NCBI GenBank assembly: GCA_943356425.1
Contig: CALRFE010000029.1
Span: forward strand, 1 to 7,935
Reading direction: 5' to 3'
Origin: Candidatus Nomurabacteria bacterium
GTDB lineage: Bacteria > Patescibacteriota > Minisyncoccia > Phycocordibacterales > UBA9973
Length of the DNA: 7,935 bases
Every line of letters begins with the position of its first letter. The first letter of the stretch is position 1. This document shows positions 1 through 4,798 of the stretch, piece by piece. The notes under the pieces were generated by a model. The model did not search any database and was not told the origin of the DNA. It worked only from the letters and a program-made list of their open reading frames with translations. The translations under genes and the position numbers were made by a program.

Positions 1-814
1 GCGTTTGATATTTTGAAACAGCAGAGATCGCATCAATGACATTGCATCCTTCATGGAGCGCGAGCGCGAGCGCAGGATATACGGCGTATACATGATTCTT
101 GCTGATGATATGTGGCATGTTGATCTCGTGTTCTTTTCCTTCAAGCGAGAGCCTGAAATGCACTCCACTTGGATGCCCCTCATGATCTTTGTCGTATGCA
201 AGCGCAAAATATGACGCACGAATTTCTGCGTGCTCGCCAAAACCATACAGCAGCGACGATGCAGCGACTTTGTCTTTGAGCGACAGGACGACATCATCGT
301 CAGCATTCAATATGAGCACGCCGTGTTTTGGGAGCGCGAGCGCGAGACTCGATTTTTCTTCGATGATGTGTTCTTTATTATCAAAAAATTCGATGTGTAC
401 CGGAACATCAGGAAAACGCGTCATGACGACCGCGTACGGATTGATCCACTTTGCAACGCTCTTGATATCGTTCGGCTTATCAGCACCGACTTCGAGTACG
501 AGCCATTTTGGATATGTATGCGGGTAGATGATGAGCCAAAAACCTTTGAGAATATTTTTTATCCAGACGATCGGGTTTGACCAGCCGTTCGGCACGCCCA
601 AGATCGAAAGCGGAATACCAGTTTCGCTATTGAAACTTTTTTCACTCTTGCGCACATGAAAAAATTGCGAGAGCACGACGTACATGGCGTCTTTTGTAGA
701 GGTCTTGCCTACAGAACCAGTAATGCAAACGACCTTCGGTTTATATTTCCGAAGGACGACACGCGCTTGCCATGTGAGTATGGCCACAATTATTTTTTTA
801 TAACTTCTCTGCAT
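1..814 (-). CDS. murF: MurF-like Mur ligase (UDP-MurNAc-tripeptide--D-Ala-D-Ala ligase), 3' end outside the window
   Basis: Cytoplasmic peptidoglycan precursor synthesis: ATP-dependent addition of D-Ala-D-Ala to UDP-MurNAc-tripeptide. 271 codons are visible from an ATG at 814; an in-frame TAA lies four codons upstream (codons TAA, ATA, CGA, TTT, GAA before the ATG), so the start is firm. A Mur-ligase P-loop, GSVGKTST, sits at residues 33-40. Then come EVGADKPNDI (108-117, matching the MurF ExGAxxxxxI segment), VHIEFF (139-144), ILNADDD (168-174) and NHVYAVYPALA (240-250), all in the order expected for the central ATPase domain. Classical MurF has an N-terminal UDP-substrate domain of about 80-100 residues before the P-loop; here only 32 residues precede it. 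No Shine-Dalgarno is seen. It lies 73 bp behind ftsI and is probably in the same operon. The Mur ligase family is certain; MurF rather than another Mur ligase is likely. The C-terminal domain is not in view. Confidence 0.87.
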   Translation of the reverse strand, partial: MQRSYKKIIVAILTWQARVVLRKYKPKVVCITGSVGKTSTKDAMYVVLSQFFHVRKSEKSFNSETGIPLSILGVPNGWSNPIVWIKNILKGFWLIIYPHTYPKWLVLEVGADKPNDIKSVAKWINPYAVVMTRFPDVPVHIEFFDNKEHIIEEKSSLALALPKHGVLILNADDDVVLSLKDKVAASSLLYGFGEHAEIRASYFALAYDKDHEGHPSGVHFRLSLEGKEHEINMPHIISKNHVYAVYPALALALHEGCNVIDAISAVSKYQT

Positions 815-887
815 TTCAAATCGTATTTAATTCGTAATTTGTAATCCTGCCTTTACCGGCACAGGCATGTCCTAATGCGCAATTGAA
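815..887. repeat. ftsI-murF gap with 7-nt degenerate repeats and a GC-rich imperfect palindrome
   Basis: This 73-bp gap is the only clear break between ftsI and the murF-like gene. It holds 7-nt units tcgtatt (821-827), tcgtaat (832-838) and ttgtaat (839-845). Next to them is a 24-nt imperfect palindrome centred on ccgg (846-869), whose best stem is tgcct/aggca. There is no T-tract after the palindrome, so it is not a convincing terminator, and I see no good promoter. It may be a dispersed intergenic repeat; that is an inference. Confidence 0.5.
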
Positions 888-2597
888 TCATCTGTCCGGC
901 GCAACTTCGTAATAATTCAATAAAAATTTTGCTGTATTGATAAATGGGTGACCCAACGTATTCGCTGCAAAACTGACTTCTTTTGGATTTATATCATATA
1001 AAAATACGAGAAATTCCGGATCATATGCGGGAAAGTATCCATACATCGAGTGCAGATACTGGTCTTCATAGTACCCTGTACCGTCAGCCTTTGCAATCTG
1101 CGCCGTACCTGTTTTTGCAGCGATACTATAGTGCTCTAATTTTTCTGTTCCTCCGAAAAGCGCAGTATCGACGACTTTGACGAGCATGCGCGTAACGGTT
1201 TCTGAAGTTTCAACCTTGATGACGCGCCTGCCTTCCGGAAATGAGATCGTATCGCTTCCACCATCAGTATAGTCGATCTTCTTGACGAGATGCGGAGTGA
1301 TCAATGTCCCGCCATTTGCAACCGCCGAGAATGCCCGTACCGCTGCGATTGGAGCAAGCGCGATGCCTTGGCCATACGATGCAGTCGCATATTCGATCTC
1401 GCGCGTGCTATTCAAATTGTTTGTGAGACTCATAACTTCACCCGGCATATCGACATCCGTCTTTTCATTGATACCAAAGGAAAGCATATATTCACGGAAA
1501 CGATCTTTACCCAATTTCTGCATCACATATGTTGCGCCTGTATTGAGCGATTGATTGAGCACTTCTTGCATCGAGACGACGCCACGTGCGCGCTTATCAA
1601 AGTTGCAGACCGTATGCGTATTGAACGTCAAACATCCTTTGTCGTCATACATCGTATCGGGAGTAACAACACCAGCATCGACACCCGCAGACATTGTAAG
1701 CGTCTTGATGACCGATCCGAGCTCGTAGACATTTTCGATAAGCGGATTACCATAGAGCGATGGATTAGTGACCTTTCCTGATTGGTTCAGATCAAAATCA
1801 GGGAGCGTCGCCATCGCATAGATCTCGCCTGTTTTCGGATTGATGATGATACCACCCGCTTCGTCCGTATGCCACGCCGACATGATGCCCGCAAGCGATC
1901 GCTCGAGATAATCTTGAACTGTCGGTTCGAGCGTTGTGATGATATCGCCAGGACGATCATTGCTCTTGAAGACGACCTTGCCGATATCTGAGAAAAGTTC
2001 TGCAAAAAAATTAACATAGAGATCACTTCCATCACGCGAGAGCGTCGCATTATATTCCCGTTCAAGACCATACCGTCCGAGGAGCTCGTCGCCCTTATAG
2101 GCAATGAATCCGAGCGCTCGAGACGCGAGCGAATTGCCTGGATAAAAACGCCATTTCTCTTTATAGATCGAAACACCAGGAATTTTCTGCGCATTAATCG
2201 CATCAGCACTTTCTTTCGTGATACGGTTCAGCACTTCTTCATATGGATCATTTTTTTTCTGCACCTTCGCATCGAAAAGCGCTCGATCAAGTGGAGCGAT
2301 AGAAGATAGCGCCTGATATGTGGCGTCGACATCTATGACTTGTTTCGGATTGATGGCGACCTTGTACCCCAATTCTGTGGTCGCCGCAGAGACTTCATTT
2401 CCATTTTTAGTACTAAAAAATATCGAACCGCGCTCAAAAAGATTTCCTGAGGGTGTCGAATATTGTCGATCAGCGCGCTCGCTATAGTCGCCACCGTGGA
2501 TCACTTGGACAAAAAAAAGTTTCGCTATAAGTAAGAGCGAAATAAGGACTACGAGGACTGAGAGTATTTTGACACGGATCGGAAAAGCTGACTGCAT
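888..2597 (-). CDS. ftsI: Class B penicillin-binding protein (FtsI/PBP2-type peptidoglycan DD-transpeptidase)
   Basis: Membrane-anchored septal transpeptidase that crosslinks peptidoglycan by acylation of an active-site serine. 569 aa. Residues 1-10 are cytoplasmic, a single transmembrane helix runs about 11-33, and a dimerisation/pedestal domain begins at RGSIFF (56-61, the family's RGxI motif). The transpeptidase domain has all three catalytic motifs in order: SVIK at 295-298 (Ser295 nucleophile, Lys298), SLN at 350-352, and KTGTAQ at 495-500. ASYGQGI (406-412) is also typical. The protein ends just after the catalytic domain, so there are no C-terminal PASTA repeats. The ATG is 5 bp after the FtsL-like stop, with no Shine-Dalgarno, so translational coupling is likely. 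The position behind rsmH and ftsL supports the divisome FtsI role over an elongation PBP2, though sequence alone does not separate them fully. It contains two 8-nt homopolymers (2251-2258, 2511-2518). Confidence 0.95.
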   Translation of the reverse strand: MQSAFPIRVKILSVLVVLISLLLIAKLFFVQVIHGGDYSERADRQYSTPSGNLFERGSIFFSTKNGNEVSAATTELGYKVAINPKQVIDVDATYQALSSIAPLDRALFDAKVQKKNDPYEEVLNRITKESADAINAQKIPGVSIYKEKWRFYPGNSLASRALGFIAYKGDELLGRYGLEREYNATLSRDGSDLYVNFFAELFSDIGKVVFKSNDRPGDIITTLEPTVQDYLERSLAGIMSAWHTDEAGGIIINPKTGEIYAMATLPDFDLNQSGKVTNPSLYGNPLIENVYELGSVIKTLTMSAGVDAGVVTPDTMYDDKGCLTFNTHTVCNFDKRARGVVSMQEVLNQSLNTGATYVMQKLGKDRFREYMLSFGINEKTDVDMPGEVMSLTNNLNSTREIEYATASYGQGIALAPIAAVRAFSAVANGGTLITPHLVKKIDYTDGGSDTISFPEGRRVIKVETSETVTRMLVKVVDTALFGGTEKLEHYSIAAKTGTAQIAKADGTGYYEDQYLHSMYGYFPAYDPEFLVFLYDINPKEVSFAANTLGHPFINTAKFLLNYYEVAPDR

Positions 2598-2602
2598 GCG
2601 TT

Positions 2603-2920
2603 TTAGCGGAGCGCGGTTTTTGTTCGCGTCGCAAATGTTACTACGCCAGTATCTTGGAATCCGAGCGCACGCGCCATCGAAAGATCGATCTCCGATGTCT
2701 TTTTGAGATATGAGACTTCGAGCTCGGCAATATGCGCAGAGAGCATCTTTGTCTCAGATTCTGTGGTCCGACGTGAGACAACGGCAAATATCGTACGTGA
2801 GAGGAACGCCGTATAGATGATCATGAGCGCAACAGCAACGACAATGAGCACGTGCGCAGTGCGCTTGATCGTGTCGCGTTCCATAAAAACTAATGCGATT
2901 GTTCGTGGATGATTTTTCAT
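2603..2920 (-). CDS. ftsL: FtsL-like small bitopic division protein
   Basis: Predicted divisome scaffold protein that would bridge FtsB/FtsQ-type partners and the septal PBP. 105 aa. It has a short basic cytoplasmic tail (1-21), one hydrophobic helix (about 22-41), and then a polar, heptad-like segment (about 50-83) rich in E, L and K that looks like a coiled coil. It ends with an ALGFQDTG segment (85-92) and a basic C-terminus. Size, topology and the slot between rsmH and ftsI are exactly those of FtsL; the sequence itself is poorly conserved, as is usual for this family, so the name rests mainly on context. The ATG overlaps the rsmH stop by 4 bp (ATGA), indicating coupling. Met13 (codon 2882-2884) is a possible internal start, but the overlapping start is preferred. 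Confidence 0.72.
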   Translation of the reverse strand: MKNHPRTIALVFMERDTIKRTAHVLIVVAVALMIIYTAFLSRTIFAVVSRRTTESETKMLSAHIAELEVSYLKKTSEIDLSMARALGFQDTGVVTFATRTKTALR

Positions 2921-3807
2921 ATTTTTTCTATGATTCTCAATTTTGCGCTCCGTGCTCGTGGATTTTCTTTTGTTTCTTCTTTTGAAGGGATGATCGGTTT
3001 CTTTGTGACAAGGATATACGTTCCCTCTTTTGCTTTGTCTCTGAATACGTTCTTTATGATGCGATCTTCAAGGCTATGAAATGTAATTACTGCGCATCTA
3101 CCACCTTTTGTGAGCATTTCAAGCGCATCAGTAACACCTTGTGTGATCGAGGGAAGCTCGTTGTTGACCGCCATACGGATCGCCTGAAATGTTTTTGTAG
3201 CTGGATGGATCTTTCCATGAAGGTATGATTTCGGAACGGCATTTTTGATCGCTTCCACTAACTGGAACGTGCTCTCGATCTTTTTTCTCATGCGCATATC
3301 GACGATCGCCTTTGCAATTCTTCGAGAATAGCGCTCTTCGCCAAAACCATAAATGATATCGGCAAGATTTTCTTCACCCCAGGTATTTACGACATCCATT
3401 GCCGTAAGCGTTTCCGGAGTAATGTCCCGCGCCATCGTCATATAGAGCGGCTCATCACGCAAGAAACTAAATCCTCTTCCTGAAGTATCGAGTTGTGGCG
3501 AGGAAAGTCCGAGGTCGAACAATGCTTTATCGATTGCCGTCACACTGAGCTTCCCGAGTCGAGCTTTGATATCTTTAAAATTTGAATGGACATATTCTGT
3601 GATCGCGCCTGTATCTTTCAATTTTTCTTCTGCTCGGATGAGCGCATCTTCATCCATGTCGAACAAATACAATTTCACATTTCCATCTAATTCTTTTGCA
3701 ATTTGAAAAGAATGTCCTCCACTCCCTGCTGTTCCATCAACAACCACGTCACCTTTTTTAAGCGCAAGTCCCTCTATCGTCTCCGTAATCAAAACAGATT
3801 TATGCAT
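2917..3807 (-). CDS. rsmH: 16S rRNA (cytosine-1402-N4)-methyltransferase RsmH (MraW)
   Basis: SAM-dependent methyltransferase that N4-methylates C1402 in the decoding centre of 16S rRNA. 296 aa, slightly short of the usual 300-315. It has the SAM-binding motif DGTAGSGGHS (24-33), DLGLSSPQLD (98-107), RGFSF (111-115), the family signature from HPATKTFQAIR to NNEL (201-218), ITFHSLEDRIIK (241-252) and NPRARSAKLR at the C-terminus (282-291). All RsmH hallmarks are present and intact. The start ATG at 3807 gives the family's usual MHKSVL N-terminus. A weak GGA lies about 8 nt upstream. It follows mraZ by 49 bp and overlaps the FtsL-like gene by 4 bp, the standard mraZ-rsmH-ftsL order. Confidence 0.97.
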   Translation of the reverse strand: MHKSVLITETIEGLALKKGDVVVDGTAGSGGHSFQIAKELDGNVKLYLFDMDEDALIRAEEKLKDTGAITEYVHSNFKDIKARLGKLSVTAIDKALFDLGLSSPQLDTSGRGFSFLRDEPLYMTMARDITPETLTAMDVVNTWGEENLADIIYGFGEERYSRRIAKAIVDMRMRKKIESTFQLVEAIKNAVPKSYLHGKIHPATKTFQAIRMAVNNELPSITQGVTDALEMLTKGGRCAVITFHSLEDRIIKNVFRDKAKEGTYILVTKKPIIPSKEETKENPRARSAKLRIIEKI

Positions 3808-3821
3808 TTTATTTTCCGTAT

Positions 3822-3856
3822 TATCTTTTATCTCTTCTCTTGTGTCTTTTATCTAT
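3822..3856. repeat. Degenerate 7-nt tandem repeat in the mraZ-rsmH gap
   Basis: Directly after the mraZ stop the plus strand reads as five 7-nt units: tatcttt, tatctct, tctcttg, tgtcttt, tatctat. Within it the 10-mer tcttttatct occurs twice, exactly 21 bp apart (3824-3833 and 3845-3854). The minus (mRNA) strand is purine-rich, consensus AAAGATA. It could be ordinary low-complexity sequence, but the register is even and similar 7-nt arrays occur in two other gaps of this window. Confidence 0.5.
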
Positions 3857-4291
3857 CTACATCACTCCGAGTCCTCCCAACTTTTCCGCCAATTGATCTG
3901 CCTCATTATCGACACTTCGCTTGTAATCGTTCCATGTCTTTTCATTCCAGATCTCAACGCGATTCTGTATTCCGATCACTGCCGCTTTATTCTTTATCCC
4001 GGCTCTGTCTTTTAAAAATTCTGGAATCAAAATGCGTCCACTACCATCAACTTCTACTTCAACGGCACCTCCGAGCAGAAAACGATTGAAACGACGATTA
4101 TCAGTTGCAAGCATGGAAGACTCTCCGAGTTTTTCACCGATCTTTTTCCATTCTAGGACCGTCGTCATCATGATCGATTTATCAAGTCCCGGAGCAAGCA
4201 CCACAACCTTACCCATCTCCTTACGGAATTTCACAGGCAATGACATGCGGTTCTTCTCATCGATGGTGTGTGTATATTCGCCGATTAGCAT
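3857..4291 (-). CDS. mraZ: Transcriptional regulator MraZ
   Basis: DNA-binding regulator of the division/cell wall cluster. 144 aa. Two SpoVT/AbrB-like half-domains are visible from their turn motifs: DEKNRMSLP (11-19) and DGSGRILIP (82-90), each matching the family's DxxxRxxxP pattern. MraZ proteins normally begin MLIGEY or similar, so the ATG at 4291 is chosen; the frame stays open upstream to a GTG at 4399, but that extension covers the promoter and leader and is not MraZ-like. The only good Shine-Dalgarno, AAGGAG (4310-4315), is 18 nt from the ATG, farther than normal. It is first gene of the mraZ-rsmH-ftsL-ftsI-murF run. MraZ boxes over its promoter indicate autoregulation, as shown in E. 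coli and mollicutes. Confidence 0.96.
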   Translation of the reverse strand: MLIGEYTHTIDEKNRMSLPVKFRKEMGKVVVLAPGLDKSIMMTTVLEWKKIGEKLGESSMLATDNRRFNRFLLGGAVEVEVDGSGRILIPEFLKDRAGIKNKAAVIGIQNRVEIWNEKTWNDYKRSVDNEADQLAEKLGGLGVM

Positions 4292-4309
4292 AACGTTTTT
4301 GAGAGTAAA

Positions 4310-4315
4310 CTCCTT
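4310..4315 (-). promoter_or_regulatory. Displaced Shine-Dalgarno of mraZ
   Basis: AAGGAG, the strongest anti-16S match upstream of any gene in the window, lies 18 nt before the mraZ ATG instead of the usual 5-9. It starts 2 nt after the big leader hairpin. No ATG, GTG or TTG in the mraZ frame lies between it and the ATG. Confidence 0.4.
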
Positions 4316-4317
4316 CC

Positions 4318-4397
4318 ATCCCGATACCAAATTTTTGAAAAAAATTGGTACGGGATCGGGGTTTTGTACGGTCCGTAAAACGTACCAACAAAACCCC
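4318..4397 (-). promoter_or_regulatory. Structured mraZ leader with two adjacent hairpins and an alternative pairing
   Basis: Hairpin 1 pairs 4358-4367 with 4388-4397 (10 bp, GGGGTTTTGT with its complement; 20-nt loop). Hairpin 2 pairs 4318-4336 with 4340-4356: 6 + 6 + 5 bp with two single-nucleotide bulges (4324, 4331) and a 3-nt loop, 17 pairs in all. The two stems are one base apart. A competing 8-bp pairing exists between 4381-4388 (TTGGTACG in the mRNA) and 4345-4352 (CGTACCAA), which would break hairpin 2. Neither hairpin is followed by a T-tract, so this is not a simple attenuator. The complementarity is read from the sequence; a regulatory role is inferred. Confidence 0.65.
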
Positions 4398-4442
4398 ACT
4401 TATTCCCACTTAAGTCCAATTATACTCCACTTCATCCCACTT
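4394..4442 (-). promoter_or_regulatory. MraZ operator: five MraZ boxes
   Basis: On the minus strand five box-like octamers follow one another: AAGTGGGA (4435-4442), AAGTGGAG (4425-4432), AATTGGAC (4414-4421), AAGTGGGA (4404-4411) and AAGTGGGG (4394-4401). Their starts are 10, 11, 10 and 10 bp apart, one per helical turn. E. coli MraZ binds TGGGN repeats at 10-bp period and mollicute MraZ binds AAAGTG-type repeats, so this matches both. The degenerate central box overlaps the -10, which fits steric autorepression. Confidence 0.88.
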
Positions 4443-4448
4443 TGTAAC
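4419..4448 (-). promoter_or_regulatory. mraZ (dcw operon) promoter
   Basis: A perfect TATAAT -10 lies at 4419-4424. The best -35 is GTTACA (4443-4448, 4/6, 18-bp spacer). Transcription would start near 4412 and leave a leader of about 120 nt before mraZ. The -10 and start site are embedded in the MraZ boxes. The weak -35 suggests help from an activator or moderate strength. Confidence 0.75.
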
Positions 4449-4457
4449 AAATACGAA

Positions 4458-4466
4458 TGTGGATAA
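4458..4466 (-). promoter_or_regulatory. Perfect DnaA box between the divergent promoters
   Basis: TGTGGATAA on the plus strand is the exact complement of the consensus DnaA box TTATCCACA. It lies between the -35 elements of the mraZ promoter (4443-4448) and the small-gene promoter (4484-4489). I saw no second perfect copy in the window, so this is not an origin cluster but could be a DnaA-responsive regulatory site. Confidence 0.55.
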
Positions 4467-4483
4467 CTGACACAAGGTATTTT

Positions 4484-4511
4484 TTGACAAAAGAGCGTAA
4501 AATTGTATAAT
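4484..4511 (+). promoter_or_regulatory. Consensus sigma-70 promoter of the small divergent gene
   Basis: TTGACA (4484-4489) and TATAAT (4506-4511) are both perfect hexamers with a 16-bp spacer. The predicted start is near 4518, giving a leader of about 20 nt before the ATG at 4538, with no Shine-Dalgarno in it. It is the strongest-looking promoter in the window. Confidence 0.88.
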
Positions 4512-4537
4512 GGAATCTAAACTAAATACCTTTTCCA

Positions 4538-4702
4538 ATGGCAGACAATGACAAAAACCAAAAAACCGACGAAGTCGGTCAGAACGAGTTTTCAGAGAAA
4601 CCAGAAGAAAACTCAAAAGAAATAAAAGTTAAACGAAACGAAATTGATCAAAACACCTTAACCGGCAACTCCGAAGACCTCTCCACCTTTTTGCTCGCGT
4701 AA
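4538..4702 (+). CDS. Unrecognised 54-aa hydrophilic small protein (or an sRNA overlapping this ORF)
   Basis: I do not recognise this gene. It is the only convincing plus-strand gene in the window and is bounded by a perfect promoter (4484-4511) and an intrinsic terminator (4723-4757), so a transcript of about 240 nt is expected. The ORF begins MADNDKNQKT, is rich in D, E, K, N and Q with no transmembrane segment, probably disordered, and ends STFLLA, a short hydrophobic tail. The first in-frame stop upstream is only five codons before the ATG, so it cannot be extended much. There is no Shine-Dalgarno. The ORF contains two possible RNA hairpins (4565-4579, 6-bp stem; 4586-4614, 8-bp stem), so a non-coding or dual-function RNA is an alternative. 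It is divergent from mraZ and close to the MraZ boxes and DnaA box, so co-regulation with the division cluster is plausible. Confidence 0.55.
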   Translation: MADNDKNQKTDEVGQNEFSEKPEENSKEIKVKRNEIDQNTLTGNSEDLSTFLLA

Positions 4703-4722
4703 GATGCATTAATTTCCAAAAT

Positions 4723-4757
4723 AAAAAAACCGCTTGAATTTTTCAAGCGGCTTTTTT
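4723..4757. terminator. Bidirectional intrinsic terminator between the small gene and lysS
   Basis: A perfect 9-bp stem, ccgcttgaa (4730-4738) with ttcaagcgg (4742-4750), has a 3-nt loop, seven A's on the left and ctttttt on the right. It therefore works on both strands: it ends the plus-strand small gene (stop at 4702) and the minus-strand lysS transcript (stop at 4799), which converge here. Confidence 0.93.
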
Positions 4758-4776
4758 ATGTGTGTATTTTTGCATT

Positions 4777-4797
4777 TCCTACTTGCTACTTACTATT
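4777..4797. repeat. Degenerate 7-nt tandem repeat after lysS
   Basis: Three 7-nt units, tcctact, tgctact and tactatt, lie just past the lysS stop codon, between it and the terminator. On the mRNA strand they read AGTAGCA-like. It is short and may be chance, but it has the same unit length as arrays at 821-845 and 3822-3856. Confidence 0.4.
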
Positions 4798-4798
4798 T

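Noticed and set aside
846..869. Terminator between ftsI and murF
   Set aside because: The palindrome has a short interrupted stem and no T-tract in either direction.
1290..1781. Plus-strand frames of 90-163 codons opposite ftsI
   Set aside because: They are antisense to the intact transpeptidase domain, with no motifs or promoter.
4298..4331. A second, closer promoter for mraZ (TTGGTA, 17 bp, TACTCT) that would make it leaderless
   Set aside because: Both hexamers match only 4 of 6 bases, while the upstream promoter has a perfect -10 and lies within the MraZ boxes.
4292..4399. Upstream extension of mraZ to a GTG at 4399 (180 codons)
   Set aside because: The extension covers the MraZ-controlled leader and does not resemble MraZ. 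The family N-terminus MLIGEY starts at the ATG at 4291.
4458..4466. Replication origin at the DnaA box
   Set aside because: Only one perfect box is present, with no cluster, no AT-rich unwinding region and no dnaA or dnaN nearby. It is kept only as a possible regulatory site.
4410..4616. 68-codon minus-strand frame across the divergent region
   Set aside because: It runs over the mraZ operator, both promoters and the antisense of the small gene, with no family resemblance.
4518..4757. tmRNA or 6S RNA in the small plus-strand unit
   Set aside because: No tRNA-like ends or CCA as in tmRNA, and the transcript ends do not pair into the long bulged rod of 6S RNA. A different RNA remains possible.
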